A stretch of 64,000 nt of DNA from Lewinellaceae bacterium (GTDB lineage Bacteria > Bacteroidota > Bacteroidia > Chitinophagales > Saprospiraceae): assembly GCA_020636445.1 (NCBI GenBank), contig JACJXV010000020.1:1-64000 (forward strand), written 5' to 3'. The notes below the pieces were generated by a model, which saw only the letters and a list, made by a program, of their open reading frames with translations, was not told the origin of the DNA and ran no database searches. A program made the translations under genes and the position numbers. Below are positions 54,187 through 63,029 of the stretch, piece by piece (position 1 is the first letter of the stretch; the number at the start of each line of letters is the position of its first letter).

Positions 54187-55326
54187 ATGCACGATTTACC
54201 TACTGAAGCTGCTGAAATTTTAATCCCCGGTTTTTCACCAGGCGAACAGGAAAGATATGCCCGCCACTTTAATTTGCCAGACTTCGGCCCGGAGAAGCAA
54301 AACAAGCTAAAACAGGCCCGGGTACTGGTCATTGGTGTTGGGGGACTTGGAGCACCCTTAATACAATACCTCGCTGCTGCAGGGGTAGGAACACTTGGGT
54401 TGGTTGATTATGACCGCATTTCCGCTTCCAATCTCCAGCGGCAGGTTTTATTCACAACACAGCAATTGGGACGCTGGAAAGCGGAAGTAGCGGCTGAATA
54501 CATTCACCAATTGAATCCCTGGGTTAAGACCGAAGTTCACCTTACGGCTTTTCAGATGGATAATGCGCTTTCGCTGGTCAGTCAATATGATATCATTGCT
54601 GATGGTAGTGATAATTTTGCTACCCGATATCTGGTTAATGATGCCTGTGTCTTAGCCAACAAGCCACTGGTGTATGCTTCCGTCTTTCGCTACGAAGGCC
54701 AGGTAACCGTTTTCAACCTACCAGGGCCTGACGGTCCCGGCATAAATTACCGGAATCTTTACCCTACTCCTCCACCGCCAGTTATGGTGCCTTCCTGTGC
54801 GGAAGGGGGTGTTCTGGGTGTTCTACCTGGCATCATTGGCAGCATCCAGGCCGCTGAGATTATCAAGCTGATTACGGGTATCGGAACACCCCTGGCAGGT
54901 AAGCTCTTTTTATTGGATGCAGCTAGTATGCAATCCCGCACCATTCAACTTCCTCATGCGCCTCCCTACCCTGTTCATCACCTGGAAATTCCGGATGGTC
55001 ATTGCCTTCCGGCTCTGGTTCGCGAAATTTCGGTTACCGAGTTGCATAACTGGAAACAGGCCAATCGGGAATTTCAGCTGATTGACGTCCGTAAAGAAGC
55101 CGAAAAAAAGATGTTCGATCTGGGGGGCGTCCTCATCCCGCACACCCAGATCCTCGAGCATCTTACAGAAATCCGCCGGGACATCCCCGTTGTATTTTAT
55201 TGCCACAGCGGGCAACGCAGCAACTTAGCCATCAGTCAATTACAAGATTTTTTTGAGGGTTCAGGAAACTTCTGGAACCTCCAGGGAGGTGTCGAAGCCT
55301 GGCAGATTCTTTTTGGCCATGAGTAA
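54187..55326 (+). CDS. ThiF/MoeB-type adenylyltransferase fused to rhodanese
   Basis: 379 aa. E1-like domain (about 15-255): nucleotide motif GVGGLGAP (near 50), R in SNLQRQVLF, DGSDNFATRY and SCAEGGVLGVLPG. C-terminal rhodanese (about 280-379) with active-site FYCHSGQRS. Such fusions adenylate and sulphurate the C-terminus of ubiquitin-like sulphur carriers (ThiS, MoaD). The MoeB zinc tetracysteine is missing: where MoeB has PCYRCLFPEPP this has INYRNLYPTPPPP. No thiS or moaD gene is adjacent. Preceded by a structured leader. Confidence 0.9.
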   Translation: MHDLPTEAAEILIPGFSPGEQERYARHFNLPDFGPEKQNKLKQARVLVIGVGGLGAPLIQYLAAAGVGTLGLVDYDRISASNLQRQVLFTTQQLGRWKAEVAAEYIHQLNPWVKTEVHLTAFQMDNALSLVSQYDIIADGSDNFATRYLVNDACVLANKPLVYASVFRYEGQVTVFNLPGPDGPGINYRNLYPTPPPPVMVPSCAEGGVLGVLPGIIGSIQAAEIIKLITGIGTPLAGKLFLLDAASMQSRTIQLPHAPPYPVHHLEIPDGHCLPALVREISVTELHNWKQANREFQLIDVRKEAEKKMFDLGGVLIPHTQILEHLTEIRRDIPVVFYCHSGQRSNLAISQLQDFFEGSGNFWNLQGGVEAWQILFGHE

Positions 55327-55352
55327 TCATTTTAGTGAAAAATACGCTATCC

Positions 55353-57050
55353 ATGAATCTACAGCATGTCAGTTTTGCCCTGGTGGTTGTCCTGCTAACT
55401 AGCAGTTGTCAATCCTCCCGGCCGGAATTTCCCGCTGATCAAATTTTTTACGGCGGCTCAATTATCACCCTCACCGAAGGGAATCCATTAGCCACTGCCG
55501 TTGCTTTGCGTGACGGGCGAATTGTAGCTGTAGGTGATTCTGCTGAAGTTTTCCGCTGGCAAGGAGAAGCTACCAAACTTTGGAACCTTAGTGGGCAAAC
55601 GATGTGTCCAGGGTTCATCGATACCCATAGCCACTTTGCCGATTATTCCTTCATCCAGCATTGGCCCGACCTTTCCCCGCCTCCCTTTGGCAAAACGATG
55701 ACTTTCGCAGATATCAAACAGGTAGTTGATGCTTTTATTGCTGAGCAAGACATCCCTGCCGGCCAAACCGTTATCGGGTTTGGCTATGATGATGCTATTA
55801 TGATTGAACATGAGCATCCAACGATCAAAGAACTGGATGCTTTTTTCCCAAATCATCCAGTGTTTCTCATTCATGTATCAGGGCACCTTGCCACCACCAA
55901 TAGCGCAGGACTTAAGCTTCTGCAGTACACCGACCAATCTGTAAACCCTCCCGGAGGCGTTTTACGTCGAAACAGCCAGGGGCAACTAACCGGTGTTATT
56001 GAAGAATCTGCGTTGCTGCCCGTCCTCCAATGGCTGGCTCCTGCCAGCCCGGAAGCGGCTATGACCGGCTTGGGGGATCTTCAGCTTCGCTACGCTGCCC
56101 AGGGGTTTACCACCATCCAGGATGGACTTACCCTAAAAGCCACACTGGATCTGTTAAGTGCCGCCGCCGCCAATGGTGTTTTACGCCTGGATGTTGTTAG
56201 TTACCCACGTTGGGATTTTGCCGTTCCCCTTCCGGATTCCCTTTTTGGCACCTACCGGAATCACCTCAAGATAGGCGGGGTAAAAATTACCCAGGATGGT
56301 TCTCCCCAAGGTAAAACCGCCTATCTCACCCAACCTTACCTCAATCCTCCACCGGGATTGGATAAAACATACCGGGGATATCCCGCAATGCCCCAAGCAA
56401 AGCTCGATAGTATTATCCAGTTATTTTGGTCCCGGAAAAAGCAAATACTGGTTCATGCCAATGGCGATGCAGCTATTGATATGGTACTGGAGGCCTTCAG
56501 TATTGCCCAGAGTCAATCCGGTAAGTTGGATCTCCGGCCGGTCATTATTCACGCCCAAACGGCCCGCATCGATCAGTTGGATAAAATGAAAAATCTGGGG
56601 TTGATCCCCTCTTTCTTTACCGCCCATACCTTTTTTTGGGGCGACTGGCACCGAAGCGAAACATTGGGTCCGGACCGCACGGATCACATCAGCCCTATGC
56701 GTGCCGCACTCGACCGAAATTTGCGGCCCAATATGCATTGTGATGCTCCGGTAATTTATCCGAGTAGTGCTTATCTGCTGTGGACTGCTGTAAACCGGTT
56801 AACCCGTTCGGGAGTGATCTGTGGTGAGGAAGAACGCATTACTCCCTTGGAGGCGTTACGCGCACTAACCCTGGATGCTGCATACATGTATGGTGAGGAA
56901 AAGGAGAAAGGATCCATTGAACCTGGCAAAAAAGCAGATCTGGTTTTGCTGCGCCAGAACCCGCTGGAAATTGACCCAATGGCACTGCGCGAATTGGAGG
57001 TAATAGCTACCTTTAAAGATGGCCAGCTTGTCTACCAACGACAAAAGTAA
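55353..57050 (+). CDS. YtcJ-like amidohydrolase lipoprotein
   Basis: 565 aa from the ATG at 55353, which gives a lipoprotein signal with VVLLTSSC; a GTG 18 bases upstream is an alternative. Amidohydrolase superfamily: metal-ligand GFIDTHSHFADY (HxH), FGYDDAIM, ITQDGSPQGKTAYLTQPY, HANGDAAIDMVLEA, HAQTARIDQ and the C-terminal KKADLVLL strand. Family members hydrolyse amides of unknown natural substrate, likely at the cell surface here. Independent of the flanking genes; convergent with accD. Confidence 0.9.
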   Translation: MNLQHVSFALVVVLLTSSCQSSRPEFPADQIFYGGSIITLTEGNPLATAVALRDGRIVAVGDSAEVFRWQGEATKLWNLSGQTMCPGFIDTHSHFADYSFIQHWPDLSPPPFGKTMTFADIKQVVDAFIAEQDIPAGQTVIGFGYDDAIMIEHEHPTIKELDAFFPNHPVFLIHVSGHLATTNSAGLKLLQYTDQSVNPPGGVLRRNSQGQLTGVIEESALLPVLQWLAPASPEAAMTGLGDLQLRYAAQGFTTIQDGLTLKATLDLLSAAAANGVLRLDVVSYPRWDFAVPLPDSLFGTYRNHLKIGGVKITQDGSPQGKTAYLTQPYLNPPPGLDKTYRGYPAMPQAKLDSIIQLFWSRKKQILVHANGDAAIDMVLEAFSIAQSQSGKLDLRPVIIHAQTARIDQLDKMKNLGLIPSFFTAHTFFWGDWHRSETLGPDRTDHISPMRAALDRNLRPNMHCDAPVIYPSSAYLLWTAVNRLTRSGVICGEEERITPLEALRALTLDAAYMYGEEKEKGSIEPGKKADLVLLRQNPLEIDPMALRELEVIATFKDGQLVYQRQK

Positions 57051-57159
57051 AAGAGGTTGATACGCACAGATAAGTCAAGTGAATCCAGAGATCCCCGTGA
57101 TCAAGGATAGCTAACCTGGCAGCAGGATGATGTATCGTAAATCTTCTTAATCGCTTTGG

Positions 57160-58035
57160 TTATCCCGGGGTGGATTGGCCATTAACCGCTTCTTTCCCTT
57201 CAAAGAGAGAGAGTAAGTCGCTAAGCGTTTCTTTGAGATCTTTGCGATCTACGACCATGTCCAGGAATCCGTGCTCCAGCAGGAACTCTGATGTTTGAAA
57301 GTCTTCGGGAAGTTCGCGCTTTATCGTTTCCTTAATGACCCGGGGTCCGGCAAAGCCAATTAAGGCCTCCGGCTCCGCAATATTCAGGTCTCCCAACATC
57401 GCAAAGGAGGCCGTAACCCCACCGGTAGTAGGATCGGTTAACAAGCTAAAATAGGGAATTCGTGCTTTGGCCAGCAAGGTCAATTTAGCGGATGTCTTTG
57501 CCATCTGCATTAACGACAAAGCCGCTTCCATCATTCGCGCCCCACCTGATTTAGAGATAATCAACAAGGGAGCTCGTTCTTCCAACGACAAATCAATTGC
57601 CCGTGAGATCCGTTCCCCCACTACTGAGCCCATGGAACCACCAATAAAACTGAAATCCATGGCAGCAACCACCAGCGTTCTGCGGTTGACCTTTCCCCGG
57701 GCTACCGTTATCGCGTCAGTTGATTTATTTTTCCGGTAAGCTTCTGTCAGTCGTTGCGGATAGGGCTTCATATCGACAAAGCTCAGGGCATCGTGGGAGC
57801 GCAATTCTTCAAAGAAGACATCATAATGCCCATCGAAAATAAGTTCGAAATAATCATGCGAGCCTATGCGCACATGAAAATTGCACTTTGGGCACTTATA
57901 AAAATTTTCCCGCAGTTCCTTGACGGTACTGGTTTCTTTACAGCGATCGCATTTATACCAAAGCCCTTCAGGAGCCTCTTTCTTATTGCGAGTAGCCGTT
58001 TGTATCCCGTCTTTCAGTCGTTTGAACCAACCCAT
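57160..58035 (-). CDS. accD: acetyl-CoA carboxylase carboxyltransferase subunit beta
   Basis: 291 aa. Beta subunit that transfers the carboxyl group from biotin to acetyl-CoA, with AccA. N-terminal four-Cys zinc ribbon (YKCDRCKETS and FYKCPKCNFHVR, about 27-53), then the crotonase-type fold with SFIGGSMGSVVGE and SGGARMMEA. Length is normal. Upstream gene on this strand is hemE with a gap of 120 bases. Confidence 0.96.
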   Translation of the reverse strand: MGWFKRLKDGIQTATRNKKEAPEGLWYKCDRCKETSTVKELRENFYKCPKCNFHVRIGSHDYFELIFDGHYDVFFEELRSHDALSFVDMKPYPQRLTEAYRKNKSTDAITVARGKVNRRTLVVAAMDFSFIGGSMGSVVGERISRAIDLSLEERAPLLIISKSGGARMMEAALSLMQMAKTSAKLTLLAKARIPYFSLLTDPTTGGVTASFAMLGDLNIAEPEALIGFAGPRVIKETIKRELPEDFQTSEFLLEHGFLDMVVDRKDLKETLSDLLSLFEGKEAVNGQSTPG

Positions 58036-58155
58036 ATACCATTTTTTATCCCCGACCGTGGCGTAGGCCTCTTCTCGTCAAAAAAGAGGGTAACCACCCG
58101 TTTACCATTGGGAAGAGCAAAATTAAGAACAAATCCCCAACTTCCCAATTCCGAT

Positions 58156-59196
58156 TTACCGGGATATTGGATAAGTATAAGATTTGACGGCTTCCACGAA
58201 TGCCTTAACACTCGCCAATGGTGTGTCGGGATAAACGCCGTGCCCTAAATTAGCAATGTGCTTTCGACCAAATTGTGTCAGCATTTGCTGCGTTTGGGCA
58301 AAAACTACATCAGGGGAGGCGTACAGTTGACAGGGGTCCATATTTCCCTGCAATACTTTCTCCGGGCCTACCCATTGGCGCACTTGTTGCGGATCCATAT
58401 GCCAGTCGGTTCCTATCACAGCACATGGGAGTTGGGCAATTTCAGGCATAGCAAACCAGGCACCTTTGGCAAAAACAGTGACGGGAATTGGCTGTAACCC
58501 TTCACATAAGCGTCGCAAGTATGGGATGGCAAATTCCTGGTATTGTTGAGGGCTAAGAATACCCGCCCAGGAATCAAAAATCTGTATCAGATCGGCACCA
58601 TGCGCTGCCTTTTGGCGTAGGTAAAGCAAGGTGGTTTCCGTAATGCTGTCCAACAGCTGGTGGGCTAATTCCGGCTGGGTATATAACATCTTTTTAGCCA
58701 GGGAAAAAGTCTTGCTGCCCTTCCCCTCCACCATGTAAGCCAAAATCGTCCAGGGAGCTCCGGCAAAACCAATCAAAGGAACCCGACCAGCCAGGTCCCG
58801 ACGGGTGATTTCCAACGCATCATAAACGTAATGCAGTTGCCCGGCGGCATCCTCTGGGGCCCGCAGCCGCAGAACATCGGCCATCGTTTTGATCGTGTTG
58901 GGAAATACAGGCCCCCGCTTCTCTTCCATTTCATAGGGTAAGCCCATCGCTTCCGGGATGACCAGAATATCCGAAAAGATAATTGCCGCGTCGACGCCTA
59001 ATTCATCGACGGGCTGAATAGTAACCTCCGCGGCCAGCGCCGGCGTTTCAACTAATTCTTTGAAATCCCGAAGTCGTTCCCGAATCGCCCGGTATTGCGG
59101 TAAAATTCTTCCGGCCTGGCGCATCAGCCATACCGGTGGGCGGGGAACCTCCTCCCCTTTTGCTGCTCGTAAAAACAGATCGTGCTGTAGTTCCAT
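58156..59196 (-). CDS. hemE: uroporphyrinogen decarboxylase
   Basis: 346 aa from the ATG at 59196 (ELQHDLFLRAAKGEEVPRPP); a frame to 59241 adds 15 poorly conserved residues. It converts uroporphyrinogen III to coproporphyrinogen III in heme synthesis. Signatures: PVWLMRQAGRILPQYRAIRE, the SDILVIPEAMG acidic region and GFAGAPWTILAYMVEG; also GHGVYPDTP near the C-terminus. Divergent from the dicarboxylate symporter gene. Confidence 0.96.
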   Translation of the reverse strand: MELQHDLFLRAAKGEEVPRPPVWLMRQAGRILPQYRAIRERLRDFKELVETPALAAEVTIQPVDELGVDAAIIFSDILVIPEAMGLPYEMEEKRGPVFPNTIKTMADVLRLRAPEDAAGQLHYVYDALEITRRDLAGRVPLIGFAGAPWTILAYMVEGKGSKTFSLAKKMLYTQPELAHQLLDSITETTLLYLRQKAAHGADLIQIFDSWAGILSPQQYQEFAIPYLRRLCEGLQPIPVTVFAKGAWFAMPEIAQLPCAVIGTDWHMDPQQVRQWVGPEKVLQGNMDPCQLYASPDVVFAQTQQMLTQFGRKHIANLGHGVYPDTPLASVKAFVEAVKSYTYPISR

Positions 59197-59429
59197 TCTG
59201 CAAGTATAGGGGAAAATTGTCCCCTCGCTAGAAGTCGGCAATGGTTTTACTTTTTTTTGACAGATTTAATAGAAAGAAATTTCCATCTGAGTAAAATTAT
59301 TTACAATAAAAATGCTAATTAGAACAATGTGCCCCCCAGTAATCCTTCAGCAATCATGGAAATAATTCAATTCAGGTGGGGGCTTTCGGGATTTTACCTA
59401 AATTTGGCCAGCATGAAAACTCTGTCCGC

Positions 59430-60848
59430 ATGAAGAAAAAGTTACCACTCCACTGGAGAATCATTATTGGATTAGTCGTAGGTATCATTTACTCTTTTCT
59501 TTCCTCTTACTGGGGATGGAATAAATTCACCCTTAACTGGATTGATCCTTTTGGGACCATATTTATCCGGTTACTCAAATACATTGCGGTTCCGCTTGTA
59601 CTATTCTCCATCATAAGTGGAGTTGCCAGTTTGCCTGATCCGTCAAAACTGGGCCGAATGGGTGCTAAAACGTTAGTTGCCTATTTACTGACCACCGTCA
59701 TGGCCGTAAGCTTGGGGTTACTTTTGGTCAACACCCTCAAACCGGGCAATTACATCTCCCAGGATCAACGGATTAAAAACCGGATCAAATACGAACTGTG
59801 GGTAGAAAGAACTACAGGGGTAGAATTCCTGGACGAACAGGATTTACTCAATGATCCGGCCTATGCCGAAATTGTTCAGCAAGCGTCCAGGGAAGTGGAT
59901 GCCGAAGAAAGCAATACTGCCGTTCAGGATCGGGTGAAGGCAGCTGAATCGATGCGAAATACAAGCCCTTTGCAATTTGTGGTGGATATGGTTCCGGATA
60001 ACATTTTTGCAGCCCTGTCCGACGGTGGCAAAATGCTCCAGGTAATTTTCTTCGCCATATTTTTTGGTATTGTCTTATTGCTGATACCGGCCGAAAAAGG
60101 CGCACCAGTACTCAGCCTGGTCAATAGCATCAATGAAGTATTTCTTAAGATGGTTGAGCTGATTATGGAAGCTGCCCCCTACTTTGTGTTTGCCTTGATG
60201 GCCGGGGTAATTGCCAAAATGGCGGATAACCCAGCTGAAGTTTTGGAAATCTTCAAAGGCTTGTTGAGTTATTCAGTCGTTGTTGTTCTGGGATTGATGA
60301 TTATGATTTTCATTGTCTACCCACTATTTATGCGTTTGGTTGTCAGAGAATTGAAGTACACGGAGTTCTTCCGCCGGATCAGCCCTGCGCAATTTTTAGC
60401 ATTTTCAACCAGTTCCAGTGCTGCAACCCTGCCGGTGACCATGGAATGTGTTCGCGACAATATCGGCGTACCAGAAAGTGTTTCCAACTTCGTACTCCCT
60501 ATCGGTGCTACGGTTAATATGGACGGAACAAGCCTTTACCAAGCCGTTGCGGTGGTATTTTTAGCACAAATGCACCTGGTTGATCTAACGTTTTCACAAC
60601 AGTTAACGATTGTCTTGACCGCTACCCTGGCTTCTATTGGATCAGCTGCGGTGCCGAGTGCCGGATTAGTTATGCTGGTAGTGGTTCTACAATCTGTGGG
60701 GCTGAATCCGGCCTGGATTGCCATTATCTTTCCGGTTGACCGAATTTTAGACATGATCCGCACGGTAGTCAACGTAACGGGTGATATGACTATTTCCACG
60801 ATAATTGCTAAGTCAGAAGGAGAACTCAACATTAATCAAGATTACTAA
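59430..60848 (+). CDS. dicarboxylate/amino acid:cation symporter
   Basis: 472 aa from the ATG at 59430 (KKKLPLHWRIIIGLVVGII); a GTG at 59376 would add 18 unlikely residues. DAACS family with eight helices and hairpin loops: serine-rich re-entrant STSSSAATLPVTMECV, VLPIGATVNMDGTSLYQ (signature NMDGT), and TATLASIGSAAVPSAGLVML. A hydrophilic insert (about 110-190) follows the third helix. The substrate could be glutamate, aspartate or C4-dicarboxylates. The next gene starts 8 bases downstream. Confidence 0.93.
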   Translation: MKKKLPLHWRIIIGLVVGIIYSFLSSYWGWNKFTLNWIDPFGTIFIRLLKYIAVPLVLFSIISGVASLPDPSKLGRMGAKTLVAYLLTTVMAVSLGLLLVNTLKPGNYISQDQRIKNRIKYELWVERTTGVEFLDEQDLLNDPAYAEIVQQASREVDAEESNTAVQDRVKAAESMRNTSPLQFVVDMVPDNIFAALSDGGKMLQVIFFAIFFGIVLLLIPAEKGAPVLSLVNSINEVFLKMVELIMEAAPYFVFALMAGVIAKMADNPAEVLEIFKGLLSYSVVVVLGLMIMIFIVYPLFMRLVVRELKYTEFFRRISPAQFLAFSTSSSAATLPVTMECVRDNIGVPESVSNFVLPIGATVNMDGTSLYQAVAVVFLAQMHLVDLTFSQQLTIVLTATLASIGSAAVPSAGLVMLVVVLQSVGLNPAWIAIIFPVDRILDMIRTVVNVTGDMTISTIIAKSEGELNINQDY

Positions 60849-60856
60849 AGGCATTC

Positions 60857-61396
60857 ATGAGTACAGAAAAAACCTTACTGGGAATTGGGTCGCGAGTCAA
60901 ACATCCGGCCTATGGCGACGGTGTTGTTATTCGGCTACACGCCATCGCCTATGAAGTTTGTTTCTTTCTTTACGGCATCAAGCAGGTGGGGAAAGAGTAC
61001 GATAAGTGGGAAATTGTAGAAGCCATTCCGGCGGATAGTCCCATCACTTTTTCTGAAGCCGAAAAATCACTGGTTCGCATTCTACGGCAATATAATGCAC
61101 TGGAAGAAGTGGTTCCTCTGGGCGATCGCTGGCAGGGAGGTACGATGGTCCTCCAACCCGCCGATTCCTCCCTCAAAGCCAAAGAAGTTCCAATCGAAGT
61201 TTTTTTCCATAAAATTGTAATGGCACGGGACCGCTTACGTGTATTGGAGCAGCGAATCAATAGCACGGATCAGCTTTCTGATGAGGAAAAAGTTAATCTG
61301 CAACAATACATCACCCGCATCTATGGAAGTCTGACAACCTTCAATGTGTTGTTCCGCAATAAAGATGATTATTTCACCGGGGAGAAGTCTTCATAA
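60857..61396 (+). CDS. small KOW/tudor-like protein of unknown function
   Basis: 179 aa. The N-terminal GIGSRVKHPAYGDGVVIRLH resembles the SH3/tudor-type beta barrel that ends UvrD/PcrA helicases and occurs in small Bacteroidota proteins; residues 75-179 are helical and charged. It is 8 bases downstream of the symporter gene, so co-transcribed. No function is assignable; nucleic-acid binding is inference. Confidence 0.65.
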   Translation: MSTEKTLLGIGSRVKHPAYGDGVVIRLHAIAYEVCFFLYGIKQVGKEYDKWEIVEAIPADSPITFSEAEKSLVRILRQYNALEEVVPLGDRWQGGTMVLQPADSSLKAKEVPIEVFFHKIVMARDRLRVLEQRINSTDQLSDEEKVNLQQYITRIYGSLTTFNVLFRNKDDYFTGEKSS

Positions 61397-61464
61397 TTAG
61401 GTGGACAGGCCTGCGAACTATGCCTTTCTTCATGATGTTTGGTGTTTGGTGGCGAAAAGCCTGG

Positions 61465-61510
61465 CGAAATCCGGGGTGATGACTTAGTTCTATTATCACC
61501 CCGGATTTCG
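61465..61510. repeat. perfect 16-bp stem-loop
   Basis: CGAAATCCGGGGTGAT (61465-61480) is the exact complement of ATCACCCCGGATTTCG (61495-61510), with a 14-base loop. It lies between the KOW/tudor-like gene and the TlpA gene on the plus strand, without a T tract. A transcript 3' structure or an extragenic palindrome. Confidence 0.75.
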
Positions 61511-61585
61511 GATAATGCAGGGTGCAATGGCCATAGGCTAACCCGGTTTTAAAAACATCCGGTTCATCACACAACTCTTAGCGTC

Positions 61586-62938
61586 ATGACATTCAAGCGA
61601 ATCCTTACTTACTTTCTGGGCGGAGCCATCCTACTGAGTGCCAGTGGTTGTTTTGTGGCCGAAAATCCCTATTCTTCACTCCCGCCAGGCATTTGGCGCG
61701 CCGTTTTGAAGTTAGATTCACGGCCTGTTAGCCAAAACCCTAAAGGTGAGCCCTTACCTGACAAAGTCAACCTCAAGTTCGAAGAAGTTACCGATGGGGA
61801 ATTACCTTTTCTGTTCGAAGTCAAATATGTAACTCCGGACAGTTTTTATCTGGAAATCATTAATGGGGAGGAGCGCATTGTTGTTACCGATATCCACATG
61901 GGTCGAACCAAATATCTCGCCAAAGATACTTTCCGCATAGATTTCCCTGTTTTTGACTCTTACATCCATGGGCTTTACGAGGAGAATGTCATGGAAGGAG
62001 AATGGGTAGTTCTCAACCGGGGGGACAACTACCGAATCCCTTTTGTAGCCAAATTCGGGCAAGGACACCGGTTTACCACTTTACGGAAAACGCCGGCTAT
62101 CGACCTAACAGGCCGATGGGAAGTAACATTCGGCTTGGTAGAAGGTGAAGAGCCTTATCCGGCAATCGCCGATTTCGTTCAGCAGGGTAACGAACTCACA
62201 GGAACATTTATGACGGAGACCGGGGATTACCGCTACCTGGAAGGAACGGTACAGGCTAATAAAGTCTATTTATCTGTCTTTGATGGCTCACACGCTTTTC
62301 TTTTTGAGGCAAAAATCCAACCCGACAGCACACTGGTAGGGTCTTTTCGTTCGGGGCGGCATTATCAGACCCTCTGGCAGGCCAAGCGTAATTCAGCGGC
62401 AAAACTGCGTGATCCGGACAGCATCACCTGGCTAAAACCAGGTATGCAACAGTTTGATTTTCAGTTTCCAAATACTTCGGGGAAGATGGTTTCCCTGAGT
62501 GACCCCGCTTATGCAGGTAAAATCAAGTTAGTTCAGATTATGGGAACCTGGTGCCCAAATTGCCGGGACGAAACCATGTTTTTGCTCAATTTCCTGAAGG
62601 AAAAGCAAAATCCAGACCTTGCAGTTATTGCCCTGGCCTTTGAACGACAGACGACGCAGGAAAAAGCCTTCCATGCGATCAATACGTACCGCGATCGGCT
62701 CCAGATTCCCTACGAAGTACTATGGGCGGGTAGCTCAGATAAGGCGGAAGCTGCCAAATCGCTCCCGATGCTAAACCAAATATATTCTTTTCCAACGCTG
62801 ATTATCGTTGATAAAGAAAACCGGGTTCGCCGCATTCATACAGGGTTCGCCGGCCCGGCAACCGAAGCGTATAAATCCTTTACGCAAGAATTTTCTGCGT
62901 ATATTGAGGAACTTTCGGAGCCTGCTTCCGTACAGTAA
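61586..62938 (+). CDS. TlpA-type thiol-disulphide lipoprotein
   Basis: 450 aa. Signal peptide with lipobox LSASGC (Cys about 22). N-terminal 280 residues form a Bacteroidota-specific beta-rich domain; the C-terminal thioredoxin domain (about 290-445) carries the CxxC active site GTWCPNCRDE. This layout is typical of TlpA-like proteins that reduce or oxidise periplasmic thiols. Preceded by the stem-loop at 61465-61510. Confidence 0.9.
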   Translation: MTFKRILTYFLGGAILLSASGCFVAENPYSSLPPGIWRAVLKLDSRPVSQNPKGEPLPDKVNLKFEEVTDGELPFLFEVKYVTPDSFYLEIINGEERIVVTDIHMGRTKYLAKDTFRIDFPVFDSYIHGLYEENVMEGEWVVLNRGDNYRIPFVAKFGQGHRFTTLRKTPAIDLTGRWEVTFGLVEGEEPYPAIADFVQQGNELTGTFMTETGDYRYLEGTVQANKVYLSVFDGSHAFLFEAKIQPDSTLVGSFRSGRHYQTLWQAKRNSAAKLRDPDSITWLKPGMQQFDFQFPNTSGKMVSLSDPAYAGKIKLVQIMGTWCPNCRDETMFLLNFLKEKQNPDLAVIALAFERQTTQEKAFHAINTYRDRLQIPYEVLWAGSSDKAEAAKSLPMLNQIYSFPTLIIVDKENRVRRIHTGFAGPATEAYKSFTQEFSAYIEELSEPASVQ

Positions 62939-63029
62939 ATAGCCTGTTGGTATAGATTCGGGAACAGGCAGCGTTTTTAATCCGAGTCTACCCCAAACCA
63001 TGAACAGCAGCGTTAAAACAGTGTAAGTT

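Noticed and set aside
53970..54332. 120-codon minus-strand frame over the ThiF-like leader
   Set aside because: Runs into the ThiF-like gene on the other strand; a shadow of that gene and its leader.
58014..58211. 65-codon minus-strand frame between accD and hemE
   Set aside because: Mostly overlaps the ends of both genes; no family resemblance.
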